Part shown: piece after piece, positions 8,749 through 19,126 of the stretch | Numbering within the stretch: position 1 is the stretch's first letter | Layout: every line of letters begins with the position of its first letter | From: Thermodesulfobacteriota bacterium | GTDB taxonomy: Bacteria > Desulfobacterota_D > UBA1144 > Nemesobacterales > CSP1-2 | Reading direction: 5' to 3' | NCBI GenBank assembly: GCA_035559815.1 | Contig: DATMAT010000047.1 | Span: 57,082 to 121,081 of the forward strand | DNA length: 64,000 bases | The notes under the pieces: generated by a model | Databases searched by the model: none | Told to the model about the DNA's origin: nothing | What the model saw: the letters and a program-made list of their open reading frames with translations, nothing else | Translations under genes and position numbers: made by a program

Positions 8749-9025
8749 ACATTTGATTGATTTTTGACCGAGTTTAAGAACATAATGCAGTCTCTGAGAA
8801 TCTCAGTGTATACGGTGTTTATAACGCAAAGTTCTCGAACATGTGCTAAGGGCCTTCCTGATAAACTCGCTGTTTATTCAGGGTTGAACTACGAGCGACT
8901 AATCTTCATAAATCCTTCTGCCGTTCGGAAAACTGGTCATAGGTGTTCCAATAAAAATCAAAGAAATAAGAGCTAGATTTCACTTTCCACTTTTGCGACG
9001 GGAGTTCGAAGTAAATGCGATTGTT

Positions 9026-9096
9026 GTAGGGGCGACCCGGCGGGATCGGGGGTAGCGATCAAGAGGGAGGTTCCGGGATCCAAATGTCGCCCCTAC
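9026..9096. repeat. Inverted repeat (GTAGGGGCGAC arms) that supplies the thiE stop codon
   Basis: Arms GTAGGGGCGAC (9026-9036) and GTCGCCCCTAC (9086-9096) flank a 49-base loop. The thiE stop codon (complement of 9093-9095) lies inside the right arm, so the repeat abuts or entered the gene end. It may serve as a terminator, though no T-tract follows. Confidence 0.75.
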
Positions 9097-9728
9097 TTTA
9101 TGGCTTCAAATAGACTGGACAGGTGTCTGGCTGCTCTCTCCGGGTCGGGTGAGCCAAAGACGCCAGTGATGACCGCAATTCCGTCAACACCGGTCTCAAG
9201 CACGGATGGGGCGTTTTCCCAGTTAATCCCGCCGATGGCAAAAATGGGAATCTTTGTTATTTTTTCTCTTGCATCCCTGAGTACTTCAAAAGGAGTACCC
9301 TTTCTCTCCGGTTTGGTCGGGGTGAAAAAAGGCGTGCCAAAGGCGACATAGTCGGCGCCTTCTTTCTCCGCCTGGATGCCCCTCTCAATCTCACCGTAAC
9401 AGGAAGCACCGATAATGGCCTCACTGCCGAGGATCTTCCTGGCCTCCTGTATGCCTGGGTCATCCCTACCCAGATGGACACCGTCAGCGCCTATTTCTTT
9501 AGTAAGGAAGGGAGAATCGTTAATGATCAGAGGGACATCGTACTTTCTTGTAATCTGAAGAAGCCCTTTCCCCAGCCTTATAATTTCATCATGGCTGGAA
9601 TTCTTCTCCCTAAGTTGTACTATTCTTGCTCCCCCTCTCAGGGCCTTCTCCACCGTTTCTAAAAACATACCCCTGGGTATGAGATTTTTATCGGTTATTA
9701 TGTAGAGACCTCTTAGAGCATACCTCAT
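9093..9728 (-). CDS. thiE: Thiamine-phosphate synthase
   Basis: ThiE joins HMP-pyrophosphate and HET-phosphate to make thiamine phosphate in the cytosol. The TIM-barrel protein (211 residues, usual length) shows IVQLREKN, LIINDSP, DGVHLGRDD, VAFGTPFFTPTKP and the phosphate-binding FAIGGIN. No other thi gene is adjacent; a YjbQ-family protein, which can have secondary thiamine-phosphate synthase activity, lies at 18441-18860. No TPP riboswitch is visible upstream. Its last codons are next to an inverted repeat that carries the stop. Confidence 0.93.
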   Translation of the reverse strand: MRYALRGLYIITDKNLIPRGMFLETVEKALRGGARIVQLREKNSSHDEIIRLGKGLLQITRKYDVPLIINDSPFLTKEIGADGVHLGRDDPGIQEARKILGSEAIIGASCYGEIERGIQAEKEGADYVAFGTPFFTPTKPERKGTPFEVLRDAREKITKIPIFAIGGINWENAPSVLETGVDGIAVITGVFGSPDPERAARHLSSLFEAIK

Positions 9729-9865
9729 TTGTAATTAAACATAACAAAATCAATGGATTTCTACAAATTTTTTATAAACTGCTTGAAATATTAATCGATA
9801 TTGTATAGAATCAGATTTTGGTATGTGGTAATACGTTAAAATTCAACAATTTAAGGAGGTTTGGC

Positions 9866-10735
9866 ATGGAAAAAGATAAAAGGTTTATTGTCTATTTGAA
9901 AACCTTGGTATTAGCTTTATTCGTTTTATCCTCTGTACTCTTCGTTCAAGCAAAAGGGGTTAACGCCGCCGGGCCAACGATGCCTTATTCATTCTTCCTG
10001 GAACATCCCTACTCTATCACCGGCGTTAGAGCTAATGGTATGGCGGTAGATTTGGATGACTCCGGGTGGCTTTTTATGAATGAGTTTAGGGCGGATGTGA
10101 ATATATATCAAAACTTATTCGGTATATACGCCAAGTTTCCCTTTGCTGGCGTAACTAACTTTGGTCCTACTGATGAGGACGATTATGATTTTGGAAACAT
10201 AGGTCTCGGTGGAAAAGTAGCTATACTAAACACCGATTCCGCAGTTTTAACAGGGGGTTTTGAGCTTATTACGCCTACTACTAGCGGGGATTTGGGCGCG
10301 GCTGCCGCTCTCGCTTATTTCTTACAATTTCCATATTTTCTCGAGGATGCTTGGACTTTCAAACCCTATGCGGTGTTTGGATATGGTAGGGGTATTTTTG
10401 GCTTCCAGGCTAACATAAGTGGTGACATTATTACCAATGCCGATGATTTCGAGGGCGATGACACAGAATTCATACTGGAATACGGAGCTACGGCGAGTGT
10501 GACGCCTAATCTTCCTCTGCCATTTTCCACTTCATTCTTACTGGAGTTGTTCATGGCATCATCCACGTCTTTTGACAGCAATATCACCGGCGCTTACCTT
10601 ACTCCGGGAGTCAGGTTCGGCGGTCAGATATTGAGTCTAGGAGCGGGCGTTCAAATTCCATTTGGCAGCGACGAAATAACAGATTTTGCGAATGTGGGTT
10701 TTCTTCTTGATTTAGTAGTAAGATTCGGTAGCTAG
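9866..10735 (+). CDS. Predicted outer-membrane beta-barrel protein
   Basis: The start is ATG 9866 behind a perfect AAGGAGG (9853-9859); an in-frame GTG at 9818 is unlikely. Residues 1-35 form a signal peptide (LVLALFVLSSVLFVQAKGVNA). The mature protein alternates polar and hydrophobic residues, with many Gly, Phe and Tyr, and ends in strands closing with VVRFGS, typical of barrels of the porin/OmpA-like kind. I cannot assign a cargo. It is monocistronic with a hairpin terminator behind it. Confidence 0.75.
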   Translation: MEKDKRFIVYLKTLVLALFVLSSVLFVQAKGVNAAGPTMPYSFFLEHPYSITGVRANGMAVDLDDSGWLFMNEFRADVNIYQNLFGIYAKFPFAGVTNFGPTDEDDYDFGNIGLGGKVAILNTDSAVLTGGFELITPTTSGDLGAAAALAYFLQFPYFLEDAWTFKPYAVFGYGRGIFGFQANISGDIITNADDFEGDDTEFILEYGATASVTPNLPLPFSTSFLLELFMASSTSFDSNITGAYLTPGVRFGGQILSLGAGVQIPFGSDEITDFANVGFLLDLVVRFGS

Positions 10736-10795
10736 ATTTTGCCGTCAAAGTGGCTATATCCTAATCGCCCAAATTTCATCTTAAGCAAACTCGGT

Positions 10796-10850
10796 GATGG
10801 GCAAGGGGCAGGAAAATTTCATGGCCCTTGCCCCATCTCTTATCTTTTCT
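10796..10850 (+). terminator. Hairpin terminator of the barrel gene
   Basis: GATGGGCAAGGGGC and GCCCTTGCCCCATC pair with one-base bulges (10796-10837). They are followed by TCTTATCTTTTC. Confidence 0.7.
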
Positions 10851-10868
10851 TAGGTATCATTAATCAGA

Positions 10869-11786
10869 ATGGCTTCCGAGGCTATAGTACTGGCCAGGGG
10901 ATTATCCAAAAACTACGGCCCTATTTGGGCCGTGGACGGAATCTCTTTTGAGGTTTTGGCCGGCGAATGCTACGGGTTTTTAGGTCCGAATGGCGCCGGA
11001 AAAACAACGGCTATCAGGATGATTTACTGTCGAACTCTACCCACCTCCGGGGTTCTTAACGTTTTTGGTTTGGATGTTAGGGATCACGCCAGAGAAATCA
11101 AGGCTTTGATAGGCCTGGCGCCACAGGAGAATAATTTAGACCCGGATTTGAACGTTATCGAGAACCTCATCGTCTATTCCCGGTACTACGATATTCCCAG
11201 GAGCGAGGCGGAGGAACGAGGAAAGGAACTCCTTCGATTTTTAAGCATAGACGAGAGGCGAAAGGAAGAAGTAACCAAGCTTTCAGGCGGCATGCAGAGA
11301 CGTCTGGTCATTGCCAGGGCGCTCATCAATAACCCGAGACTGCTCATACTTGACGAGCCCACCACTGGACTCGACCCCCAGGCCAGGCATCTCATATGGC
11401 AGAGGCTTCGGGAACTAAAGGGAAAAGGGGTCACCATGATTCTAACCACCCATTATATGGAGGAAGCGGAAAAGCTCTGCGACAGGGTTGCGGTCATGGA
11501 TTCCGGGAAAATACTGGCCGAAGGCTCGCCTGATCAGCTTATAAAAAGATATGCAGGAGAGCACGTTTTCGAGATAAGGCATGCGGAAGACAACGGACTT
11601 CTAAGAAAATTGGAGGGGTTGGAGTACAGTATTGAACAAGCCGGTGATACTATCTACATATTCTCGAAAGACGGCGATGAAATAGGAAAAAGGCTTCTCC
11701 CCTTGAAGGATTCTGAAATTTTACACCGCCGCGCAAACTTGGAGGATGTTTTTCTACGATTAACCGGTAAAGAATTAAGGGATTAA
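10869..11786 (+). CDS. ABC transporter ATP-binding protein (DrrA/NodI/CcmA type), orphan
   Basis: This ATPase subunit would power an ABC-2 type exporter. It has Walker A GPNGAGKTT, the Q-loop GLAPQENN, signature LSGGMQRRL, Walker B LLILDEPTTGLDP and H-loop LTTHYMEEAE, then the C-terminal extension ending LEDVFLRLTGKEL seen in DrrA/NodI proteins. Length 305 is usual. The ABC-2 permease that normally follows is absent; the next gene encodes a small exported protein. There is no Shine-Dalgarno; a TATCAT 8 bases before the ATG suggests leaderless translation. Confidence 0.92.
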   Translation: MASEAIVLARGLSKNYGPIWAVDGISFEVLAGECYGFLGPNGAGKTTAIRMIYCRTLPTSGVLNVFGLDVRDHAREIKALIGLAPQENNLDPDLNVIENLIVYSRYYDIPRSEAEERGKELLRFLSIDERRKEEVTKLSGGMQRRLVIARALINNPRLLILDEPTTGLDPQARHLIWQRLRELKGKGVTMILTTHYMEEAEKLCDRVAVMDSGKILAEGSPDQLIKRYAGEHVFEIRHAEDNGLLRKLEGLEYSIEQAGDTIYIFSKDGDEIGKRLLPLKDSEILHRRANLEDVFLRLTGKELRD

Positions 11787-11887
11787 TTTTTCCATATTTC
11801 TATTGATATTTTGATAGCATTGATTATATTGAGTTATCCGTAGGACGTATACGTTGTTTGTGCGTATGTAAAAATTATGAGGTGGGG

Positions 11888-12268
11888 ATGGTGAAGCGGC
11901 TCATAGTTCTGCTAATAGCTTTCTTGATATCTGGTGCTCCTTTGGCGCTCTGTGAGGATTTAAACATTAATCGCAGAGATGGGGATTCGACCTCAAATTT
12001 GAATGAAGATGCATTCAGCAATTCCAATCTTGACCTTTATTATTTGGAATTGAGTCAAGATTCGGGCAGGGGCACTTTATCCGATGGGTATGAAAACGAA
12101 GACTGGGCCGGTTTCAAGCCCGGGGATAAATCAAGAGAGTCTACGGTATTTTGGGGTGGTATTTTTCCTTTTATCGCCATACCCGATGCACAAGATAACG
12201 GGGATAATCCCGGGTTCCTTTCTAAAGATAGCGTTTCGTTCTTTTGGTACTTTAAGAAGAAGTTCTGA
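11888..12268 (+). CDS. Small exported protein of unknown function
   Basis: I start this at ATG 11888 or the adjacent GTG 11891, next to GAGGTGGGG. It begins with a signal peptide (VKRLIVLLIAFLISGAPLALC) followed by about 100 polar residues rich in Asp, Asn and Ser (NINRRDGDSTSNLNED). A Cys near the cleavage site (LALCED) hints at a lipoprotein, but the lipobox is weak. I recognise no family. Confidence 0.55.
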   Translation: MVKRLIVLLIAFLISGAPLALCEDLNINRRDGDSTSNLNEDAFSNSNLDLYYLELSQDSGRGTLSDGYENEDWAGFKPGDKSRESTVFWGGIFPFIAIPDAQDNGDNPGFLSKDSVSFFWYFKKKF

Positions 12269-12456
12269 GGCCATTTTGGGCTAGCCCGCATAAACCTTCT
12301 AGTAGAATTATTCTCGATAAAAGAAGATCTTTCTCCTAAAGGATTATTCTGTTTTCTAAAAAAAAGTTTTAGTTCGTTATCAACTATTCCCGTATTGCTT
12401 TACTCCACCCAATCTTTGGTTAAAATAAATGCAAATTCTGATAGAGGAGAGGAAAA

Positions 12457-13116
12457 ATGAAGATCGCTCTTTTAGGAGGTACTGGAGATATTGCCGAGGG
12501 ATTGGTCCTTCGCTGGTCCAAGGTAGGTCACGAAATCTTTATAGGTTCAAGAAGCGATGAAAAGGCAAAGGGAATCGCCGCAGAGTACATAGAGACACTC
12601 TCTAAACTGGGCATTAGTCCAAAGATTCAAGGTATGCCCAATGCCGACGCCGCCCGTGCTGCGGAGGTGATTATAATAAGCATTCCGCCAGAGTACGCGG
12701 CATCAACGGTGGCTCAAATTAGAGATAGTTTTACCAATCAAATTGTGGTTACCCCGGTGGTTTCTATGGTTAAGAAGGGCAAGGTTTTCATGTATTCGCC
12801 GCCACCCCAGGGGTCTTGCGCATTAGAAATAAAAGAGGCGTTGCCGGAGAGCGTAAAGCTTGTTTCAGCCTATCACAACCTTCCGGCAAAAGAGCTCAGC
12901 AAAATAGACGAAGACCTGGATTATGACGTCGTGATATGTGGAGATGACGATGAGGCAAAGGCCGTAGTCAAAAGGCTTACCGAAGAGATGCCCAACCTTA
13001 GGGTGCTTGATGCCGGGCCATTAGAGGTTTCTATGATGATTGAAGCCATCACACCGCTTATAGTTAATCTGAACATGCGCTATAAACCCCAGCATTTTTC
13101 GGTGAAGTTTGTTTAG
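12457..13116 (+). CDS. npdG: NADPH-dependent F420 reductase
   Basis: This enzyme transfers hydride between NADP(H) and the deazaflavin cofactor F420. The Rossmann motif GGTGDIAEGLVLRW and the NADP phosphate-binding GSRSDEKA are at the N-terminus. The family-specific stretches ISIPPEYA, VSAYHNLPA, VVICGDDDEAK and LEVSMMIEAITPLIVNLN are all present. The 219-residue length matches NpdG/TIGR01915. RBS GAGGAGAGG lies just before ATG 12457. No F420 biosynthesis gene is in the window, but the gene implies the cell makes F420, which helps narrow the lineage. Confidence 0.93.
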   Translation: MKIALLGGTGDIAEGLVLRWSKVGHEIFIGSRSDEKAKGIAAEYIETLSKLGISPKIQGMPNADAARAAEVIIISIPPEYAASTVAQIRDSFTNQIVVTPVVSMVKKGKVFMYSPPPQGSCALEIKEALPESVKLVSAYHNLPAKELSKIDEDLDYDVVICGDDDEAKAVVKRLTEEMPNLRVLDAGPLEVSMMIEAITPLIVNLNMRYKPQHFSVKFV

Positions 13117-13296
13117 GTGTACGGTTAGTATTTAAGCGAGTGCATTACAGGCTATGACTTTGAGCCGATTCTTAGCTAGCCCTAAAGCCCTATTGCTGTC
13201 TAATAACAGAGCTGCCATTAATTGTTAAATTAGCCTTAGAGTATGCTGGCGTACTGTGTGTTGAGATCAACCCTGCTTACACTTATTACACTTAAC

Positions 13297-13606
13297 CAAA
13301 CCTGTCCAAGATAAGAGATTGCTTCGCTTCGCAATGACGGGGAGGATGGATACTGGCGGAGAGCGAGGTTGAGAATACGGATGCTTTTGCAGGTCATTGC
13401 GAGGAGCAAAGCGACGAAGCAATCCGTTGAAAAAATGTTTATGTTATTAGTCCTTTCATAGGCTATTTCAAACCATATGATTTAGACAGCACTTACATAG
13501 GAAACATAAAAGTAGGGTGACCTGACTTGACCACTCTTTTTACCTCTCTAAGAGCCTTATTTTACAGGTAGGGATTTTTGATTCCTGATTATTTTGGACA
13601 GCAGTG
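13297..13606. mobile_element. MITE-like element, 310 bases, inverted relative to 8348-8748
   Basis: The left end CAAACCTGTCCAAGATAA and the right end, read inward, CACTGCTGTCCAAAATAA match the ends of the 8348 element in swapped order, so it is inserted in the opposite direction. A perfect 9-base target duplication, ACACTTAAC, lies at 13288-13296 and 13607-13615. It carries no ORF. Inside it holds an inverted pair of the widely seen repeat GATTGCTTCGCTTCGCAATG (13317-13340 and 13392-13430). The rest of the 13117-13990 gap shows no gene. Confidence 0.87.
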
Positions 13607-13990
13607 ACACTTAACCATTTTTACTTGCCAATTATGCAGTATTTATCTCTAATTAACCGTGGAATCCGGTTATTTATTCCATTCTGTCTAGACATTATGA
13701 CAAAATTGGTAGCTTTGGAGCTACCGTCTAACGTCTAACTCGTGTCCGTTTTTACAATTACGGCTATCTATTAACAAAATTTGTTATATTGCTAGGCTGG
13801 GGAATTAGTTCTTCACAATAAAATCAGTGACTTTAATAAGTTAAGTAAGAACAACAGTCAAGGCATATTTTTTGCATATTGAGAGATATATAGGTTAATC
13901 CCCTATCATTTCATGGCATTGTAAAGTCAGGTTGAGGGGCAAGACGTTTCAAAGTTACGTTCTATAGGAACGCGCTTGGAGAATTACCTT

Positions 13991-16900
13991 ATGGAAAGAA
14001 TGAATAATTTGCTTAAACATCAGCTTAAGCAGCATTTCAATGGAGATCCTTATTCCACTTCGGAAGAATGGAGGTCTTTTCTCGATGCAGTCAATGATAC
14101 CTATTGGCAATTTGACTCCGATCGCCTGATGCTCGAGAGGTCGTTGGAATTAACTTCTCAGGAACTCCTGGAGAGAAATCGAGAGCTTTCCTCCAGAAGC
14201 AAAGAGCTGGAAATCGCAAAAGCAGACCTGAAAAAGGCCAAAGATGAACTGGAGATTAAAGTCGAGAAACGCACAAAAGATTTGATGAAAGCGAATGAGC
14301 AGTTGCAGGCGGAGATTACTGAGCGTAAGTGTGTTGAAGAAGCATTACGAGAAAGTGAGACCAATTATCGTTTACTCATCGAAAATTCCCCCTATTGCAT
14401 TCATCAGATCAACTTGGAAGGGCAATTGATGTCCATGAACAAAGCTGGCTTGCATATGATGGGACTCAAGGATGAGTGCGAGATTGTCCGGGTTCCGTAT
14501 TTAGAAGTAGTCTCCGAAGAAGATCGAGATAGGATTGAACGTTTGTTACAAGCTGCCCTGAACGGTGAGTCTTCCGAGTTTGAATTCACTGCAATAAATA
14601 ATCGCGTTTTTCAATCATCTTTTATACCAATTAAAGATAGCAATGGTAACGTGGTTAGACTAATGGGCATTATGCATGACATTACCGATCGCAAGAGGGC
14701 AGAGGAGGCTTTAAAAGAGAATCTGGCCAAGCTAGAAAAAAAGAATCGCTACGAGGGCATTATTAGCAAAGTTACTCAGAGCGTTCATCGTTCAATTGAT
14801 CTTCAGGATGTGCTGGAAAACGCGGTTGAAGCAATGAGCGAGAACATAAATGGGACAGACAACGTTTCAATTTATATAGTCGAAGGAGAAGACGCTGTCT
14901 TAAAAGCTTACAAGGGCTATCCTGATTGGTTTATTGAGCAAGTAGGAAGAATTCCCTATCCCAAAGGATTTACGTGGAAGACGATAATAGAAAGAAAGCC
15001 GGTATATTGCAGTGATACAGACCAAGATACAATCATGGGCCCGGCTGGAAGAAAACTTGGGACAAAAAGCTATGCTTCCATGCCTATACACTCCAAGGGT
15101 GCGACTGTTGGAGTCATTAATATAAATTCCTTGGCCAAGAATGCTTTTGATGAAGATGAATTAAGGTTACTCGAAATAGTCGCCCATCAGATTGAAACAG
15201 CCATTAATAATGCAGGACAGGCCGAAGCTTTAAGGCAATCGGAGGAAACCCTAAAGGAAAACGTTGCTCAATTAACCAAAAAGAATCGTTACGAAACCAT
15301 AATCAGCACCATCACCCAGAGCGTTCATCGGTCAATTAATCTCCAAGAGGTCCTGGAAAATGCTGTAGAAGCGGTGAAGCAAAATGTAAATGGGTCTGAG
15401 CACGTTGGGATTTATCTGGTCGAGGGAGAAGAAGCAGTACTGAGAGCACAGAGAGGGTTTCCTGATCAATACCTAAACCGAGCGGAAAGAATACCATATC
15501 CCAAGGGTGTTACCTGGAAGACAATAATGGAGGGGAAGCCTAGATACTGCCCGGACGTGGAGCATGACCAGTTTCTTGGCCCTGCCGGACGGAGCATCGG
15601 AATAAAGAGTTATGTAATTGTACCCATCCGCCTCCAAGAAAAGGTCTTAGGAACTATAAGCATAAACTCTTTACGGGAAGATGCTTTTAATGAGGAAGAA
15701 TTAAAACTGCTTGACATCGTTGCACGGCAAATCGAGGTAGCAATCAATAATGCCAGACAAGCGGAGGCGCTGCGCCAATCAGAGGAGCGATATCGCACCC
15801 TTTTCGATCAATCGCCCGTTGGAGTATTTATATTCGACAAGGAACTGGTAATATCGCAGTGCAACGAACGCCTAGTTCGAATCTTAAAATCGTCATACGA
15901 CAAAATCATGGGGTTTGATATGCACAATCTTAAAGATCGAAGCTACCTATCCGCACTGTTAAAAGTAATTGAAGGAAAGCCTAACTATTATGAGGGTTTA
16001 TATGAAGCTACCACCAGCACAGCAAAGCTATGGTTATCGATTCGTCTATCTCCATTGCTTGACGTTGATGCGAATGTTATTGGCGGTATGGGGGTAATGG
16101 AGGACATTACCGACCGCAAGCAAGCGGAGGAAGAAATCCGCAGAATCAACGAGGAATTGGAACAACGGGTCATAGAGCGTACTTCACAACTCAATAAAGC
16201 GAACCAAGAGCTGCGGCAGGCAAAGGAAGAGGCAGAGGAAGCCAATAGGGCAAAAAGCGAATTCCTCTCACGGGTGAGCCATGAATTGCGTACTCCAATG
16301 AATTCGATTATGGGATTCGCACAGCTTTTGGAGATGGATTCATCTCTCGCTCATAAACAAAGGGAAAGCGTAAAGCACGTACTGCAAGCGGGAAGGCATC
16401 TGCTCCATCTCATTGATGAACTGCTAGACATCAGCCGCATCGAGTCCGGTCGTCTCAAACTATCACTGGAACCGGTCAGTGTGGAAGAGGTTATCCAGGA
16501 GACATTGAGCCTAATTCAGCCTATTGCTACACAAAGGGGAATAAGACTTCAATCAGTCTACGGACAGGATAATGGTTGGTCCGTTATGGCCGATAAACAA
16601 CGTTTCAAACAGGTTCTCTTGAACCTCTTCTCGAATGCGATTAAATACAATCGCCAATATGGAATAGTAACCTACTCCTTTGAAAAGGTCGCGGAGAGAA
16701 GACTACGAATCAATATAAGCGATACCGGCTTTGGAATCCCCACGGAAAAGATAAATCGGCTTTTTAGTCCTTTTGACCGCCTAGGGGCGGAGCAATCCGA
16801 CTCTGATGGTGCAGGGCTAGGCCTGGCACTTTCCAAGCAACTAATGGAAGCAATGGGCGGGACTATAGGAATGGAAAGCACCGTAGGTCAGGGAAGTACA

Positions 16901-17395
16901 TTCTGGGCGGAGCTGTCCGTGGTGGAAGCCTTGGATAATGCACCGGAGAACTTATATGAAAATGTACCGTCGCCGCATGACGCAGGAGGGAACGGACGAA
17001 CTCATACTGTGCTCTACATAGAGGACAATCTTTTAAACCTCAACCTCATCGGGCATGCGTTGGTTCATCGGCCCGGAGTTAGGCTTCTCACGGCTATGCA
17101 AGGAAGTTTAGGCCTGGATTTAATACGTGAGCACCATCCCGACCTGGTACTCTTAGACCTCAACCTACCGGATATACCCGGCGAAGAAATACTGCGCCGT
17201 ATAAAAGAAGACCCAAAGACGGACCGGATTCCGGTAGTGATAATCAGCGCCGATGCTATACCAGACCGAGTTAAGAAACTATTGAATGCTGGAGCCCGGG
17301 CTTATCTGACCAAGCCTCTTGATTTGAAGACATTCTTTAATGTTTTAGACGAAGTTTTCGGCGAGGAAGGTGTATTATGTGGGAAGAAACATTGA
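13991..17395 (+). CDS. Hybrid sensor histidine kinase, PAS-GAF-GAF-PAS-HisKA-HATPase-REC
   Basis: This cytoplasmic kinase senses a signal through stacked PAS and GAF domains and phosphorylates itself and then a receiver. From the ATG at 13991 (RBS GGAG; a TTG at 13976 is an alternative) the order is: coiled coil (about 40-115), PAS, two GAF domains that are clear duplicates of each other (each ends [14 protein letters not shown]), a second PAS, a coiled coil, HisKA with [11 protein letters not shown] (His near 763), HATPase with [17 protein letters not shown] and [11 protein letters not shown], and a C-terminal REC with YIEDN and LLDLNLPD. No transmembrane segment is seen. The stop overlaps the start of the HD-GYP gene by 19 bases, so the two are co-translated. 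Confidence 0.95.
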   Translation: MERMNNLLKHQLKQHFNGDPYSTSEEWRSFLDAVNDTYWQFDSDRLMLERSLELTSQELLERNRELSSRSKELEIAKADLKKAKDELEIKVEKRTKDLMKANEQLQAEITERKCVEEALRESETNYRLLIENSPYCIHQINLEGQLMSMNKAGLHMMGLKDECEIVRVPYLEVVSEEDRDRIERLLQAALNGESSEFEFTAINNRVFQSSFIPIKDSNGNVVRLMGIMHDITDRKRAEEALKENLAKLEKKNRYEGIISKVTQSVHRSIDLQDVLENAVEAMSENINGTDNVSIYIVEGEDAVLKAYKGYPDWFIEQVGRIPYPKGFTWKTIIERKPVYCSDTDQDTIMGPAGRKLGTKSYASMPIHSKGATVGVININSLAKNAFDEDELRLLEIVAHQIETAINNAGQAEALRQSEETLKENVAQLTKKNRYETIISTITQSVHRSINLQEVLENAVEAVKQNVNGSEHVGIYLVEGEEAVLRAQRGFPDQYLNRAERIPYPKGVTWKTIMEGKPRYCPDVEHDQFLGPAGRSIGIKSYVIVPIRLQEKVLGTISINSLREDAFNEEELKLLDIVARQIEVAINNARQAEALRQSEERYRTLFDQSPVGVFIFDKELVISQCNERLVRILKSSYDKIMGFDMHNLKDRSYLSALLKVIEGKPNYYEGLYEATTSTAKLWLSIRLSPLLDVDANVIGGMGVMEDITDRKQAEEEIRRINEELEQRVIERTSQLNKANQELRQAKEEAEEANRAKSEFLSRVSHELRTPMNSIMGFAQLLEMDSSLAHKQRESVKHVLQAGRHLLHLIDELLDISRIESGRLKLSLEPVSVEEVIQETLSLIQPIATQRGIRLQSVYGQDNGWSVMADKQRFKQVLLNLFSNAIKYNRQYGIVTYSFEKVAERRLRINISDTGFGIPTEKINRLFSPFDRLGAEQSDSDGAGLGLALSKQLMEAMGGTIGMESTVGQGSTFWAELSVVEALDNAPENLYENVPSPHDAGGNGRTHTVLYIEDNLLNLNLIGHALVHRPGVRLLTAMQGSLGLDLIREHHPDLVLLDLNLPDIPGEEILRRIKEDPKTDRIPVVIISADAIPDRVKKLLNAGARAYLTKPLDLKTFFNVLDEVFGEEGVLCGKKH

Positions 17396-18459
17396 AAAAA
17401 GCAAAAATCATGATCGTAGATGACCTGGAAGAAAACACTTTCATGCTCGGTCTAATATTACAGGAAGCCGGGTATGTTAACATCAAGAGCGTTAACGACT
17501 CTCGTCTAGCTCTTCCTCTTTACAATGAGTTTCAGCCCGACTTGATGATTTTAGACCTGATGATGCCCTATCTGGACGGGTTTGAGATAATGAAGCAGTT
17601 GAAGGGGCGCATTTCGGAAGATGTTTACTTCCCAATACTGGTACTGACAGCCGATGCTACGGCTAAGACCAAGCAAAAAGCACTCTCGATGGGGGCTAAG
17701 GACTTTCTTACCAAACCATTCGACAGTGTTGAAGCACTCCTTCGTATAAAAAACCTCCTGGAGACGCGCTTTCTCCACCTACAGCTTCAGAACCAAAACC
17801 AGATTCTTGAGGAAAAGGTTCGTAAGCGCACCATGGAGCTGGAGGCGGCACAGGTTGAAATCCTCGAACGGTTGGCACTAGCTGGTGAATATCGAGATGA
17901 TAACACCGGAGAGCACACACAAAGAGTGGGCAGACTCTCATCTCTCATTGCCCGGGCAATGGGACTTCCCGAAGCTCAGGCCAACCTACTCGGTTTGGCC
18001 GCCACATTGCACGACATAGGGAAAATCGGTATTCCCGACAATATCTTGTTCAAGCCGGACAGGCTCACTGCGGAAGAGTTTAAGGTGATAAAGAGCCATA
18101 TAACCATCGGGAGCAAGATTCTTTCCGGAAGCAGGTCGGCTCTCCTTCAGATGGCCGAAGAAATTGCGCTTACCCATCATGAACATTGGGACGGTAGTGG
18201 TTACCTGGGGCTCCGGGAAGAGGAAATACCGTTGGCCGGACGCATTGTAGCCGTTGCTGACGCATTTGACGCCCTTACCCAGGAACGACCGTATAAGAAG
18301 GCCTGGACGGAGGAAGAGGCTATTGCGGAGATAAAGAAAAAGAGCGGGATTCAGTTTGACCCTCGGGTGGTAGAGGCATTCTTAGAAGTTGTCGTGGATG
18401 AAGAGCACGTTGTCCATCAGGAAAAACTGCAGGGCTTGATTCACTCTCCCACAATCTGA
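17377..18459 (+). CDS. Response regulator with HD-GYP domain
   Basis: An N-terminal receiver (MIVDDLEEN, phospho-Asp in [13 protein letters not shown], Lys in LTKPFDS) is joined by a coiled-coil linker to an HD-GYP phosphodiesterase domain, which normally hydrolyses cyclic di-GMP. The metal motifs [10 protein letters not shown] and [12 protein letters not shown] are intact. The signature GYPxGL reads GYLGL here: the Pro is lost and the loop is one residue shorter, so partner binding or activity may differ. Start ATG 17377 lies inside the upstream kinase gene, next to GAGGAAGG. Its 3' end overlaps the convergent yjbQ by 19 bases. Confidence 0.93.
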   Translation: MWEETLKKAKIMIVDDLEENTFMLGLILQEAGYVNIKSVNDSRLALPLYNEFQPDLMILDLMMPYLDGFEIMKQLKGRISEDVYFPILVLTADATAKTKQKALSMGAKDFLTKPFDSVEALLRIKNLLETRFLHLQLQNQNQILEEKVRKRTMELEAAQVEILERLALAGEYRDDNTGEHTQRVGRLSSLIARAMGLPEAQANLLGLAATLHDIGKIGIPDNILFKPDRLTAEEFKVIKSHITIGSKILSGSRSALLQMAEEIALTHHEHWDGSGYLGLREEEIPLAGRIVAVADAFDALTQERPYKKAWTEEEAIAEIKKKSGIQFDPRVVEAFLEVVVDEEHVVHQEKLQGLIHSPTI

Positions 18460-18860
18460 AGAATTATCTCCCTCTTCCTCGGCCTATTGTCAAAATCGAC
18501 GACTACAATCTGCTGCCAGGTGCCCAGGAGAAGCCGGGATGATGAGAATGGAACGGTTACGGAAGGGCCAAGAAATGCTGCCCGGATATGGGAATATCCG
18601 TTTCCATCTCCCCATCTGGCATCATGGTCGTAATGAATCCCTTTTGGCACCAGTCTTTCGATTGCTTTTCTGAAATCGCTTATGGCTCCACTTTCATACT
18701 CGATGGTAGTGACCCCGGCGGTAGAACCGGGGACGAATACCGTAATTATTCCGGAAGAAACTCCCGAATCTCTCACTGCTTTTCCTACACTCTGCGTTAT
18801 ATCAATGAGGTCCGTTTCCCCTTTCGTTTCCAGCTTCAGGCTTATGGTTTTTACGGGCAT
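18441..18860 (-). CDS. yjbQ: YjbQ/UPF0047 family protein
   Basis: This 139-residue protein belongs to the YjbQ family, which is reported to have secondary thiamine-phosphate synthase activity in some bacteria. The family motifs [33 protein letters not shown] and [13 protein letters not shown] are intact, with the conserved His and Asp that bind metal. ATG start 18860 is followed upstream by AAGGAGAAAA. It is convergent with the HD-GYP gene and their ends overlap. Confidence 0.92.
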   Translation of the reverse strand: MPVKTISLKLETKGETDLIDITQSVGKAVRDSGVSSGIITVFVPGSTAGVTTIEYESGAISDFRKAIERLVPKGIHYDHDARWGDGNGYSHIRAAFLGPSVTVPFSSSRLLLGTWQQIVVVDFDNRPRKREIILQIVGE

Positions 18861-19091
18861 CTTGTTTTCTCCTTTTAATTATGATAACCACAAAGACACT
18901 AGTGCTTAGTCACGCTAAATTTGATGTGACTTGGCAAATAAATGCGCCCTTCGACAAGCTGTTATGTAAAAAGTCAAGGGGTATTTCAAGAAAAACCACA
19001 GCTTTGAACAAACAAATCCCTTCTGCTTTTTTCACTCTCCTGTATCTCCTATCTAAACTACTCTGGACCAACCTCAGGACGAGCGGTATAA

Positions 19092-19126
19092 GCCGTTCGT
19101 GGTGAGCTTGTCGAACCATGAACGGC
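19092..19126. repeat. Hairpin repeat, inverted copy of 5857-5891
   Basis: Arms GCCGTTCGTGGT and ACCATGAACGGC... read here as GCCGTTCGTGG and CCATGAACGGC around GAGCTTGTCGAA. It is the same family as 5857-5891 in reverse orientation. The rest of the 18861-19244 gap holds no gene that I can support. Confidence 0.78.

Noticed and set aside
8764..8976. 70-codon frame after the first MITE
   Set aside because: There is no ribosome site, family or conserved feature.
9729..9865. TPP riboswitch near thiE
   Set aside because: I looked for the CUGAGA and ACCUGA cores on the minus strand and found neither.
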